Positions 41,136-52,508 of a DNA stretch of 64,000 nt are shown in pieces. Within the stretch, counting starts at the first letter, position 1; each line of letters begins with the position of its first letter. The stretch lies in contig OX422190.1 in assembly GCA_949130485.1 (NCBI GenBank), positions 681,001 through 745,000 of the forward strand. The letters run 5' to 3'. This DNA is from Agelas oroides. Its lineage: Eukaryota; Porifera; Demospongiae; Agelasida; Agelasidae. A model generated the notes under the pieces. That model was given only the letters and a program-made list of their open reading frames with translations. It was not told the origin of the DNA and searched no databases. The position numbers and the translations under genes are program-made.

Positions 41136-44100
41136 CAGTGAAATTTGTAAAAAGCGGCTAAAACACCAAAAAAAAGGTAGAATTTTTTAAAAAATGATTG
41201 TTCTTACCAGCAGAATTGAAAAGAAGAACGAAAGCGCTTCAATTTGATATGCGTTGTAAGGCTATTGGCCGAAATTTCGACTGTGGGTGCGGGTTTTTAC
41301 AAGACACGTACAACGGTGCCGCATTCAATATGGCACTTCCGCTCCGAAAAGGGTTACGCAATTTTTCACTGTTATGAATATCATTTGGACTCGCTAGCCT
41401 TAGCTAATGTGCAATGCGAGTAAATGAAATTCCTGTGCAACAAGCGGGGCACGGCTGTGACGAAGTTACCAGACCCCTCGAATTCCTTCTCTTGCAGAAC
41501 GGGGTGTTGCCACTAAGACTACAGATAACTGCAGTAACTTCTGTGCCTTACGTGGAGGGCGAAAGCTCTCACTCTGTCCCAATACCTGGTCAACCTAGTT
41601 CTAATAACTTTTCAATTCTCTATTTTAATGCAAGAAGTATCTCACCAAAGCTGGACGATCTAAGGGCTGTGGTTGCAGCTCAGAACCCTTCTATAATTTG
41701 TATTGTTGAGTCATGGCTTTCTGAGGATATATCAGACCTTGAAATGTCAATTGAAAACTATCATCTAACTAGACTTGATCGAAACAGACATGGTGGAGGT
41801 ATTCTCATTTATATCCATGCCTCACTCACCTGGGAAGTTTTGTTAAGGGGTGCAAATGACTTGGAGTTTTTAAGTTTATCACTTACTTCATCTGGTAGTC
41901 TTTCTAAACATTGTGTTTCAGTTTTGTACCGTCCCCCATCCTCACCAGTTTCCTTTTTTGACAATCTTTGTACTACACTTCAATTTTTATCACCCCATCG
42001 TTTTTCCAGTTTTGTACTAGTTGGTGATTTTAATATTAACTTTTTTAACAAAGACCACCCCTATTTTTGTAGACTCCAGAGTATACTCCAGTCTTTTTCA
42101 CTGTCACAAGTTGTACATACCCCTACCCACACAAACTCCAATGGCCACGCCTCTCTAATTGATTTGGCTCTTGTGTCAAACAAAACACAGCTTCTTGACT
42201 GCTCCGTAGTTCCACCTCTCGCAAATGCAGACCACAATGGCCTTGAACTCTTCCTTAAATGGAAGCACTGTGACAAACAAGTACGCATAACACCAAGAAC
42301 AGTTTGGAGGTATAAGGATGCAGACTACAGAAAAGCATGTCAGATGATTGATGAAACAGACTGGGATGGCCTCCTCCACAATGATGATATTGACTGCTCT
42401 GCCATCAACTGGCACAACAGGTTCATGGAAATCATGTCTACTTGCATTCCACAACAATCACTGAAACGCAGGAGGAATGTGCCATGGCTTACAAAGAACA
42501 TTATTCGACACATAAGAATGCGAAATGCTGCATTTCAAGCTGCTAGGGGATCAGCTAAGCCTGCACAATACTCCAAATTCAGAAAACTGCGCAACAAGGT
42601 TTTGAAAATGATCCGAAATGCCAAGTCATCCTATTTCAAGAATCTAAATCCTAGAAACAAAAAACAATTTTGGAAAGCTGTTAAATACCTGAACAAACAA
42701 CAGTCAACCATCCCAACGCTCCACTATCACGATACTGCTGCTGAATCTGACTCTGAGAAAGCTAGTCTGCTCAATGAGTGTTTCTCTGCCTGTTTCAACA
42801 GAGACATTCCTCCTCTCTCACCTACAGATAATGACCATCACACTGTGCATTTCAGTCCATGCTCAGATGAGCTCCTTTGTACAGCTGATGAAGTTCTTTT
42901 TCTCATAATGTCCCTGGACCCATCAAAAGCTAATGGGCCTGATGGAATCTCAGCTCAAATGCTTAAAGGTACAGCACACAGCATTGCTCCATCTCTCACC
43001 AAACTTTTCAATATCTCCATTAGTCAAGGTCGCTTCCCTGAGTGCTGGAAAACATCTTCTGTTGTTCCAATTCCTAAATCTACAAATCGCAGTGAAGCTA
43101 CCGACTACAGACCCATTTCCTTACTCTCAGTAGTAAGCAAAATGTTGGAGCGACATTTTCACCAGTATGTCACCAAACATCTCAATGAACACCACCCACT
43201 ATCCAACAAACAATGGGGCTTCCAGTCTGGCAAGTCAACAGTTACAGCTCTCCTCTCTGTCACTCATGATTGGTTTCAAACACTCGAGGCTGGACAAGAA
43301 GTGTGTTCCATCTTTTTTGACCTCAGAAAGGCCTTCGACTCTGTTCCTCATAGACCACTGGTAGATAAATTAGCCAACCTTGGACTTGATGCTCATGCCC
43401 TTTCATGGATCACCAGCTATCTGACTAACCGGAAGCAACATGTGGTTGTGGGTGGAGAATCATCGCTGGACACACCTGTTCTCTCTGGTGTACCTCAAGG
43501 CTCTGTGCTGGGCCCACTGCTATTTCTTGTTTACATTGATGATGTTTCTGATGTTCTCTTATCAGATGGAAGCACACTCAATCTTTATGCAGATGACATG
43601 CTGTTGTACAAACCTGTAAAATCGATTGAAGACATTCACCACCTGCAAATGGACATTGATTGTATCAGTGAGTGGGTAAGCTGCAATAAGCTAACACTTA
43701 ATCCTACCAAGTGCAAGACCATGGTAATCTCACGAAAAAGGAACTCTGTCCAACCCTATGCACAGTTTGTTTTGAATGGCAGGCCACTTGAGCAGGTAGA
43801 GACTTTCAAGTACTTAGGAATCCTCCTCTCATCAGACCTCTCATGGTCTGCACATATTGAGTCTATCTGCACCAAGGCAAGAAAACTGATTGGTCTGCTG
43901 TACAGGAGGTTCTATGGCAATATTGATGACCACAGCCTACTTGAACTGTACAGTGTACTTGTACGTCCTCACCTTGAGTATGCTGCCCCTGTCTGGGATC
44001 CACACCTCACTAAAGACACTAACAAACTTGAAAGTGTCCAAAAGTTTGCATTAAAAATGTGTTTGAAACAATGGGACCTAGGATACCACGACCTTCTTGA

Positions 44101-44490
44101 CCTGTCTCAGTTCCCTACTCTTGAGAATCGTAGACTATACTTAAAGCTTTGTACTCTTTATAAAATTATACATGGTTACTTTTACTTTCCTCCTAATGTA
44201 TTTGTACCTCAAGTAAGTAGACAAAGTTATTCCTTACCTTTAATACATCAACCACATGCACATACCAATGCCTTCCAGTCGTCTTTTGTACCTAGCTCTG
44301 TTTCTGTTTGGAATCACTTACCCCATGAAGCACTTGCAGCACATTCCATTAATTCATTTAAATCACTCGTTGCACCCTTGTTTTTGTATTCATAACTGGT
44401 TACACACTCGTATTAGCTTACCAGCTATTTGTGTATCCTTGCATTAATGCAAAAAGTTTTATAGAAAAAAAAAAAAAAAAAAAAAAAAAA
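41136..44490 (+). mobile_element. CR1/Jockey-group LINE, apparently full-length ORF
   Basis: It consists of a 5' leader of about 270 bases, one long frame, a short 3' UTR and 26 consecutive A at 44465-44490. The left border is approximate because I could not find a matching target duplication. Confidence 0.8.
41414..44395 (+). CDS. LINE protein: AP endonuclease plus reverse transcriptase
   Basis: 993 aa without interruption. Residues about 66-280 form the apurinic endonuclease (LYFNARSI, ESWLSE, HGGGILIYI, VGDFNINF, then ADHNGLEL). The reverse transcriptase spans about 505-790, with ANGPDGI, FFDLRKAFDSVPH (634-646), GVPQGSVLGPLLFLVYI (692-708) and the catalytic YADD (725-728). The C terminus keeps the usual LINE tail (YAAPVWDPH, VPSSVSVWNHLP). 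No separate ORF1 is seen upstream. The domain order and GVPQGSVLGP motif fit the CR1/L2/Jockey group; the exact clade needs a tree. Confidence 0.92.
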   Translation: MRVNEIPVQQAGHGCDEVTRPLEFLLLQNGVLPLRLQITAVTSVPYVEGESSHSVPIPGQPSSNNFSILYFNARSISPKLDDLRAVVAAQNPSIICIVESWLSEDISDLEMSIENYHLTRLDRNRHGGGILIYIHASLTWEVLLRGANDLEFLSLSLTSSGSLSKHCVSVLYRPPSSPVSFFDNLCTTLQFLSPHRFSSFVLVGDFNINFFNKDHPYFCRLQSILQSFSLSQVVHTPTHTNSNGHASLIDLALVSNKTQLLDCSVVPPLANADHNGLELFLKWKHCDKQVRITPRTVWRYKDADYRKACQMIDETDWDGLLHNDDIDCSAINWHNRFMEIMSTCIPQQSLKRRRNVPWLTKNIIRHIRMRNAAFQAARGSAKPAQYSKFRKLRNKVLKMIRNAKSSYFKNLNPRNKKQFWKAVKYLNKQQSTIPTLHYHDTAAESDSEKASLLNECFSACFNRDIPPLSPTDNDHHTVHFSPCSDELLCTADEVLFLIMSLDPSKANGPDGISAQMLKGTAHSIAPSLTKLFNISISQGRFPECWKTSSVVPIPKSTNRSEATDYRPISLLSVVSKMLERHFHQYVTKHLNEHHPLSNKQWGFQSGKSTVTALLSVTHDWFQTLEAGQEVCSIFFDLRKAFDSVPHRPLVDKLANLGLDAHALSWITSYLTNRKQHVVVGGESSLDTPVLSGVPQGSVLGPLLFLVYIDDVSDVLLSDGSTLNLYADDMLLYKPVKSIEDIHHLQMDIDCISEWVSCNKLTLNPTKCKTMVISRKRNSVQPYAQFVLNGRPLEQVETFKYLGILLSSDLSWSAHIESICTKARKLIGLLYRRFYGNIDDHSLLELYSVLVRPHLEYAAPVWDPHLTKDTNKLESVQKFALKMCLKQWDLGYHDLLDLSQFPTLENRRLYLKLCTLYKIIHGYFYFPPNVFVPQVSRQSYSLPLIHQPHAHTNAFQSSFVPSSVSVWNHLPHEALAAHSINSFKSLVAPLFLYS

Positions 44491-45294
44491 GATTATCTAC
44501 GGCGAGACTATCTGTCGTCGTCAGTAACGTAATATCCAGAGTTCATCGGTCAGTAAGTCGCTTAGCCACTTGTGCGTGCATGTCCGCGGGGTTTTTTATA
44601 ATCATGCATGCAGGATTCATACCTTCTGCAGTTTGGTTTCTGGATAGCTAGTGGATTAATAGTTAACAGATGTGAGCCTTTCTTTTAACATGAGCTATAC
44701 ACCCCCCTAGAGAAGAGTCTTTTGGTTCAGACCAAGAGTTTATAACAGTTATGAACTCTTGTTCAGACTAATGATTGTCCTCATGGTCATCTGTGGGTAT
44801 ACCAATTAACTCAGATGGGTGATTATCCCTAATTTAGGTTGGATGGTTGATGACTATACTCATGGGAAGGATTTATGCATGGCAAAACATGCCACCAGTT
44901 ACTCGTGGGGAGGAATTATGCAAAACATGTTTTGCACAATTCCTTCATAATATACAACCTTCACACTATCTTCATGGGAAGGATTTATGCAAAACTCACG
45001 CAGTGTAAATAACTGTTATTGTTTTTATATGACTGTGAATCTCATTAACATGTGCAAGTTCCACATCTAGATGACTTTGTGCCCACTGTTGTATGGCTCT
45101 GCAGTGTTCTCTTATTGAAAACCCTCATAGCATAGCATTGCCATTGTAATTTGTGAGGAATCTCATCACCATGTATCAAAGTATATACATAATAATGATG
45201 CAATTTTGCATTATAAAGTGAATAAGTAGAAGAGATTGAGATGATCAAAATTATGGTACATAGATGTTGATGGTTCATATATTATAGTATCCTG

Positions 45295-45445
45295 TAGCCT
45301 CGTCCCCAGGCCTCCCCCGTTTTTTGTTCTTCAGTTTGCGTTCAGTATAATACACAGGAGTGGAAGAACTTGCTCTTCCGCTTCCGTGTATTATACTGAA
45401 CGCAAACCGAAGAACAAAAATGGGGGAGGCCTGGGAACGGGGCTA
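45295..45445. mobile_element. Family A MITE, 151-bp palindrome
   Basis: TAGCCTCGTCCCCAGGCCTC at the left, with its complement at the right. The arms are about 70 bp and diverged at several positions. Flanks GTATCCTG and ATATCCTG match at 7 of 8. Confidence 0.9.
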
Positions 45446-46599
45446 AATATCCTGGTAGCTATAGCTATAGCTGTGGTATACTAGGCATGGTGAATTGCTT
45501 TATCATCATGATGTATGTAAGCAGTCTGATGATAAGCTGGGAAGTATATTCACCATACTATAATCTGTCAAAATTTAAGCATGGAACAACTGTATTTTCC
45601 TGTCTTCTACTTTAAAGTACATTTCAGTTTCTTTTTCGTGTACTGCAGATTTGGTGGTTTGTAGCTGTAAGTAGCTGAGGAAGTGTTGGGGTTGCTTTCC
45701 TTTCCCTGTTTGATGGTAATGAAGTCCATGTCATCATCATCATCATCCCAGCCTTTTATTTTGCAAGCAGATGTAGTTACACTTGATTTGCATTCACAGG
45801 TGTCGTTTATCAACTAACTTTGGCATAACACCACCCTAGCTCCATGGCAATCATTGAAGTATGATGTTATGTATTTGATCATGCATCAAGAAATAATTTG
45901 TTTGTGTAGTTATGTATATACATTGGTTTGAAAGGACAAACACATTTTAACAAGCATGTATGAATTTATGCAAAGTATATATTATAGTGCCTCTTTCTGG
46001 ATGTTTTGAAGTGCCTTTGATAATCAGGGGAACCATGCATGGATAGCATTGTAGATAATCTTCAAACGTCTATGATCAGTGCTGACTTGCAGCTGTTTTG
46101 CAACCTTCACAACTTCTGTCAATGTACATGTGTGTAATAGAAATCCCATCCATGCATGTGTTGTGTTTAAAAGATTGATAGTTCCGCTCTGCACAGAACT
46201 ATTGAGGCATTCTACCGTGCTGCCATTGTTTTTCCACCCCACCATTAGTGTCTGCCGGACAATAATCACGTACATCATTATCCATCAGTGAACAATTATG
46301 TGCATGTGTGTGCATGTGTGTGCATGGTTGCATCCATACCTGATGGTAGCTGACATTGCATAATAATGTCTTGTGGCAACAATAATATGTAGACATTTTT
46401 TAGTCAGCGTAAGACTTTGTTATTATAGGAAGTTACAGTCACACAATCCTGAACTCTCTACCATAGCATGATGAATGGAGAAACCTTTCATGATGAATAG
46501 CTACATCATGCCCAACTGCTTGATCTAATCTATTGACTTCAGCATCTGAATAACCAACATTCCTTCCTTGAGGACTTTCCCTGGCTTAAAGCCTGAGTG

Positions 46600-46706
46600 A
46601 TAGGCTTTCAAATTTTACCCTCGTTTCCTGTTTTTGTTTGTTCTTTAGTTTGCGTTCAAACCGAAGAACAAAAAATCATGGAGCTAGGAGGCCTGGGAAC
46701 ATGGCT
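46600..46706. mobile_element. Family A MITE, decayed copy
   Basis: The core TTTGTTCTT...GAAGAACAAAAA and the right end AGGCCTGGGAACATGGCTA match 45295-45445; the left end is eroded. Confidence 0.6.
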
Positions 46707-46799
46707 ATTCTATTTTGGAAAGGTTTTGCTATGAATGCTAATGAATTTACTTATCAGTAGGCCAGGCTTAGTAAACAAAACATGGCACTACACCTACAT

Positions 46800-47915
46800 A
46801 TAAAAGGGGATTATGCTGTTGTGACCAAAACTTTGTTGTTTTAAAAATGTGCAGAGATACTTCTGTGAGTTGGTTAAAAATTCTTGTATTCCCTAGAGCA
46901 CTGTAACTTCTGGGGACAAGTACATATGTGGTATCATCTGTAAATGAATATTTATAATCCATGCTCTGGGGATTTTGCATTCACTAAACATCTGTGCCTT
47001 GGGTGATTGGAAGATGTTACTAAGCAACATTTGTCACTAACTCACAGTAGCTAGTATCTTATATAATTATTCACTTGCACTTAAAGCTAGTGGGCTATAT
47101 ATGTAATTCAATTCTGGTTTGTTTTTTTTTTACTTTGTGTAATTTTAAATTGGTTGATGAAGAGTCTGAATCAGCTTTCCTTCTTTTCTTTACGGAATGT
47201 GCACATTGTCAAACTTACTTCACACAGAGTCTAGAGATATTAATAGTAAATGACCCAAAGGATGCTATTTCAGTTGTACAAGTGAATAAGATGCTAGCTA
47301 TACTGTCAGGTGCTTAGTAACATCTCCAAACACCCAAGGCACAGATGTTTAGCAAATGCAAAACCGCCATGAATATTTACAGATGATACCATATATGTAC
47401 TTGTCCCCCAGCTATAGCTACTGTGAGTTAGAGACAAATGTTGCTTAGTAACATCTCCAATCACCCAAGGCACAGATGTTTAAAACCGCCATGAATATTT
47501 ACAGATGATACCATATATGTACTTGTCCCCCAGCTATAGCTACTGTGAGTTAGAAACAAATGTTGCTTAGTAACATCTCCAAACACCCAAGGCACAGATG
47601 TTTAGCAAATGCAAAACCGCCATGAATATTTACAGATGATACCATATATGTACTTGTCCCCCAGCTATAGCTACTGTGAGTTAGAGACAAATGTTGCTTA
47701 GTAACATCTCCAAACACCCAAGGCACAGATGTTTAGTGAGTGCAAAATCCCCAGAGCATGGACTACAAATAGATAATTGTTCCCCAGAGAAGCTATACAG
47801 CGCTCTAGGGAATACAAGAATTCTTACCCAACTCACAAAAGTATCACTGCACATTTCAACTGTTCACTGATGCAACTAAAACAACAAAGTTTTGGTCACA
47901 ACAACATCATCTCTT
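46800..47915. repeat. 1.1-kb inverted repeat with an internal tandem array
   Basis: The arms at about 46815-47060 and 47690-47910 are complementary, sharing for example the TGACCAAAACTTTGTTGTTT region and the CACCCAAGGCACAGATGTTTAG region. Unit starts at 47311, 47442, 47564 and 47695 define a tandem repeat of about 131 bp inside or next to the right arm; one unit is 122 bp. Confidence 0.8.
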
Positions 47916-48634
47916 CTTAGAGTGCCAGCATGCACATTCACCTTCATCATTAGCATATATGACCAGTACTAAGACATTATTAAGCATACCAAAATGGACT
48001 TACCTATTATACAGTATGTATGCATGCACGTAGTAATAAGCTACTGTGTGAGTTTTGCATAAATCCTTCCCATAAAGGAAACATGGAGAACTATACTAGG
48101 AAAGGATTTATGCAAAAGTCATAGAACATACCCAAACACTGCAAACAGTGATGAGATTCATAGTCAATTACAAAGAAATGATGAGGTATATGCTCTTTTC
48201 AACTTTTGCATAAATTCTTCTCATGAAGATAGACTGGACAGGAGACTATAAATTACTGATTACTGCACGTGTACAAAAAGCTATAACTTAGCATAATTAT
48301 GGTGATGTAAAAAGTGGAAGGAAGAGACAGGTATGGTTTTCAGCTGATGTATACAATCAGCTACTCTAATAATAAATTGCTCATGAATATTGCTTGCATG
48401 ATGATTACGCTTGTGTATTAGCCTTATACTCAGCTTCCCAGCTTCTGTCCCTTGTCTATAGTATGAGAAGGAAGAAAGGCTTTGCCAAAAGTCCTTATGT
48501 GGTAATGCACGGTGTAATGTAAATGTGCATGGATACATATCAATCCCATTCTGAAGCCAAATACCGGCAGCATGCACTCACACAATATCTACTGCATATT
48601 TGTGTAACTACTGTAGACATTCTGTGAGTCAGCT

Positions 48635-51600
48635 ATGGCTGCCTACCACCAATGTCTGGTGCTGCTGGCAACCTCTTTGCTTGTGGGTCTTCTTCCTCAG
48701 ACAGTCCTAGCTCAAGGTGAACAACATGTCAACATAAACTTTATAGTTGTATAGTTGTACTATGTGGGTGGATGTGAAAGAGAGAGCTGCCATGTTTGTA
48801 CACTGCAGACCACTAGTCTCATGTAGCCAGAAAGAGAGAGTCTGGTACACTGCCCGTATAAGAGTTGTTCCAATTGACACCTCATCTGGGGTGAGCCTAG
48901 CCTCACATCCAGGCGTGAGACTACGTAGCAGACCATATGCAATGAGTACTTACCATTTGACCTTCCTATCAGAATGTGATACTATATATACAAACCACAC
49001 TAGCCTGTAGCGTATGTACTTAACAAACACACACTGTAGAGACTGTAGTATAGCTAGAGGATACTTATTCATCTAGAGTGATATAATGTCTAGATCAAAA
49101 ATACAGGGACTATATCACACGTGTGTATATAGTAACTAATGGTGTTTCCAAGGAAAGGAGTGTACTACAAATTCTAGCCTCATTCCCAGGCCCCCAATCC
49201 AGCCTTTCATACTGCAATTGATAGAAATCTGGGCGGGGGACTGGTAACAATAAGCACAAAACATTTGTGTGTAGGCACTGTTGACCGTGCCTGGGAAAAT
49301 GTATCAGTCATTTGTAAAATTATGTACTGGGTACATTTAAATTTTCACAGTTGATAAATTTTTGCATGTTTTTCAAGTTAGTCTGCATGTGCAAAATTAT
49401 GAAAACTGCAAAATTACATGACAGTGCATTAGACACAGTGATGTGCACGCCACACCATCACAAAAATTAAAACTGTGATAATTTCATGAAGCAAGGTTTT
49501 TCAGGTTTTTGCATCCCCACGAAAATTTTTATGTATATACGATAGCTGTTTACGGATACTATAGTAATGACAACACCTTTCATGCATCACAAACCAGTTT
49601 CTCAGATTGTCATCTCACCTGAGAACACATCAACAGTTGCTGGCAGTACTATAGTACTGGCCTGTGTGGGCTATGGTAGTCCATCAGTGACCTGGAGCAA
49701 AGATGGTGCTGTGCTTGTGAACAACTCTCAGGTTAAAATCTTTGAGGATCAGGCGACCAGGAGAGGGTTCACATTCGCCAAGTCAGTCCTGCAGCTATGT
49801 GACACTCAGGATGTGAACAGTGGACAGTACAGCTGCATCCAAATGAACGACAGTGCCACTTTTGAGCTATCTGTTACTCCTAGTGTGGGTACGTTGTGAG
49901 TCTTTATAACACCTACCTGGATCCATGAGTCAATTCAGTTTGTGCCCGTAGGCAGGGGGGGTTCGAGGGGGTTTGTTCGAACCCCCCTATTGGCCTCCGA
50001 AAGATTTTATACACCGCCTAGCTACCGTATAGCGGGAAATTTTCGTATGGTGCAAAATTTCGCATATTTCACATAAAACTCCAAGATGCAAACATTTAAA
50101 CTACGAAAAATTTTTCCGTGCGAAATTTTGAAGACATCAAAATTTTGATTCTAGCATGAGGAGCACAGAACAGTTTGAGATCAAAAGTAAAAGAGATGGA
50201 ATATATGCAACCTCTGGACGCCCTTCCAGACCCCTAACCCCTTGCGTAGATAGAGAGAGCAAACAGATAATATCTTCTTCGGAACGTGGCCAATGATGGC
50301 CTCCCCTCTGACCACCGCTACAGCGAAAGGGTTGGCTCTGTTGCCATCTTCACGCTGGCATGGCAATTCCTCACCGACAACAGTAGCCCAGATATCCTTG
50401 TAGACATAGTAGCCTCTCACCATTGCCTCAACCAAAAACGACGCCATAATTGCTGCAAAATGACACGTCGTGTGAGGGGGCGTGGCAACATGCTAGCGTT
50501 TGCGTGTGAAAATTAAAATACAAAAATTTCTTCTAAAGGCCAGTCAGTCATTTATGCAAAAATTTGCACCATTGAAATTTTCCCGCTATACGGTATACAT
50601 TTTAAGTGCCCTACCGTTTGCAAGTGGTGCACTGGCCTCGCTGCATGCCATTGAGAATCACCGCTGTCCAAACGAGTTTGGTTGCAGCTATGCACCCTGT
50701 GGAACGCCCGTAAACGGTTTACGCGGCTGCAATGAAAGGACGTGCATAAATACGTGTGCAAATAAATCGCTATTTCAGCCGCTCGAGAGTTCGTCCTTCT
50801 AGTGGGTCACCGCCAACAATGCTGTTCTGCCAACCATAGTACCTTCTCTCGTGGAAAATCGACGTCACGTGGCTTGGCAAATGCATATAAGGACAGCTAA
50901 AGTTGGATGTAATACTCTGCGAGCCATGTAGCTACTACTGCTGTTTTGTCTCAAAATGGCCTCAGAAACAATCTCAGAGCATCTAATTTCTAAAAATTCC
51001 CTGGGGAAGCATGCCCCCAGACCACCCTAGGCATATAAATATGTGCACACATTCATGTGACCCCCCTTCTGAAAATCCTGGCTACGGGCATTACAGTTTG
51101 TGGCAAGGTCAGGAGACAAAGGAGTGGCAGGGGGCAGGGGGAATTATAGCACAATAATCCAGCCAATGAACACTTTCATGAAATCACATTTGAAAGGACA
51201 GACACCTACAGATGCCATGCAACCTCATGGTTTTAACCAGTTGTACTTTATTTTGATCATGCAGCTATTACAACCTCACAGCCAACTGCTACCATTTCAC
51301 AGCCAACTGCTACCATTTCACAGCCAACTGCTACCATTTCACAGCCAACTGCTACCACTTCACAGCCAACTGCTACCATTTCACAGCCAACTGCTACCAT
51401 CTCACTGCCAGTTGGAGTTAGTGTGGTCACTTTGGCAACTTCAGTAGCAGTTGGTGGTGTGGTGTTCATTGTGGTCATTATCATAATGATCGCTATTCTC
51501 TCTGTGTGTATCATGAGAAAGAAGAAGAAAAGGTGAGGCTGTTTGACTCGCCAATACACATGTGCCGTACCAGTAAAGCAGGTCCCCAAAAATCATGGTT

Positions 51601-52508
51601 GGATATTCTAATGAACCATGCACTTCACACCCTGTCTGCTTGCTATACAACATGCAGCAAGGTGATCCAAAATACCTGTATTGCAAGGGGAGACAAGGGA
51701 GTGGCAGGGGGCAGGGGAGATTTATAGCACAACAACCCAGCCAATGGACAAGTTAGTCACTGAATGAAGAGAATGTTATCTAAACTTCTCTTCATTTATG
51801 CAGAATATCTATCAAAATACCTATTGCTATCTGACTACCAGTACTGTAAAACCTAACAACCTACAATGAAGCATATGGTTCCATTGATCCTGAGTATGAG
51901 GTTGTAGACGATAGTACATTACCACGACCATCACCTATCCCAGCTATCTGACTACCAGTACTGTAAAAGCCTCAGGATTTTATGTGATTGAGTGTGTACA
52001 ATTTAGTCAGAAGTAGGTAAAGTTACACCTTCTGGTAAGTATTTTATAACCATTACCTAGGCAACATATAAGGATGTTGCTCATATCTCTCTTCTACAGT
52101 GATGTTGCCTAGGTAACAAGTAATATAGGTTATATCCTTCCTATGCCGGACACCAATGTGTAAAACGACCACCCCCAGGGAGGGATATAACTATTACATC
52201 CAATGCATCAATGTACTGTAGTTTGTATCAGCATTGATGAAATATTGAAACTTTGCAGGTCTTCACCAATACCACCAATGATGACTGACAACCAAGCATA
52301 TGGTACAAAGATGACCTACGATCCCATGACAACCTACAACCAAGCATATGGTCCCTTGACAATCTACAGTGAAGCATATGACCATGTTGATCCTGAGTAT
52401 GCAGTTGTAGACGATATCAAAGATCGTGCACCACCACAACCATCACCTATCCCGGCTGAGGAGAGTAAAGACCAGACTAGCTCTACAGACCACCCAGCTG
52501 CAGATTAG
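48635..52508 (+). CDS. Ig-domain single-pass receptor, copy 1
   Basis: Four exons: 48635-48716, 49598-49888, 51265-51532, 52259-52508; 891 nt, 296 aa. Exon 1 is a signal peptide (MAAYHQCLVLLATSLLVG). Exon 2 is one Ig domain (VLACVGYG, VTWSKDG, GQYSC). Exon 3 holds a Thr/Pro/Gln-rich stalk with six SQPTATI-type heptads, a membrane segment (VAVGGVVFIVVIII) and MRKKKKR. Exon 4 is the cytoplasmic tail with tyrosines in YNQAYG, AYDHV and PEYAVV; two YxxV sites three residues apart resemble, but do not match, ITAM/ITIM spacing. Exon phases are continuous. Compared with copy 2 it lacks four residues after YSC, just where the Ig fold closes. Adhesion or immune-type recognition is plausible, not shown. 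Intron 2 carries a Mutator-like element. Confidence 0.75.
50025..50593. mobile_element. TA-target MITE, CCGTATAGCGGGAAA ends
   Basis: CCGTATAGCGGGAAATTTTC at the left and a complement with small differences ending at 50593; TA on each side (50023, 50594). It is nested in the 49944-51089 element; the other copy of that element lacks it at 35275. It contains the frame 50447-50181. Confidence 0.85.
50181..50447 (-). CDS. HIRAN-like fragment carried by a MITE
   Basis: A minus-strand frame of about 88 codons with YYVYKDIWATVVGEELPC, NPFAVAVV and IIGHVPKKI. The order (bulky start, G-E-L-C, N-P-x-A-V-x-V, G-H-V-P) is that of the HIRAN domain. It probably derives from a coding exon picked up by the transposon. 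No promoter is seen and the start is uncertain, so I do not claim expression. Confidence 0.45.
   Translation of the reverse strand: MASFLVEAMVRGYYVYKDIWATVVGEELPCQREDGNRANPFAVAVVRGEAIIGHVPKKILSVCSLYLRKGLGVWKGVQRLHIFHLFYF
51859..51951 (+). pseudogene. Vestigial cytoplasmic exon of the Ig receptor
   Basis: In intron 3 of copy 1 this stretch reads TYNEAYGSIDPEYEVVDD followed by PRPSPIPA and a stop, a diverged and shortened version of exon 4. No acceptor or tail precedes it, and copy 2 lacks it. It shows that the tail exon was once duplicated. Confidence 0.65.
52048..52197. repeat. CCTAGGCAAC repeat, copy 2
   Basis: The inverted core TTACCTAGGCAACAT / ATGTTGCCTAGGTAAC lies in intron 3 of Ig copy 1, just before exon 4; the same insertion is in copy 2 at 63412, so it predates their duplication. 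Confidence 0.75.

Larger units (their letters stand above)
44500..48630. other. Repeat-rich intergenic region
   Basis: I see no gene. Apart from the elements listed separately it contains scattered GGGAAGGATTTATGCAAAA words on both strands (44870-45000, 48055-48230), probably pieces of one repeat family. Confidence 0.55.
49944..51089. mobile_element. GCCCGTAGGCAGG-ended DNA element (Mutator-like?), copy 2
   Basis: 1146 bp with the same ends as 35197-39792. ATTCAGTTTGT precedes it and ATTACAGTTTGT follows it; the paralogous intron in Ig copy 2 (about 62743-62755) has the sequence once. The duplicated 11-12 bp suits a Mutator-like element. Confidence 0.8.
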
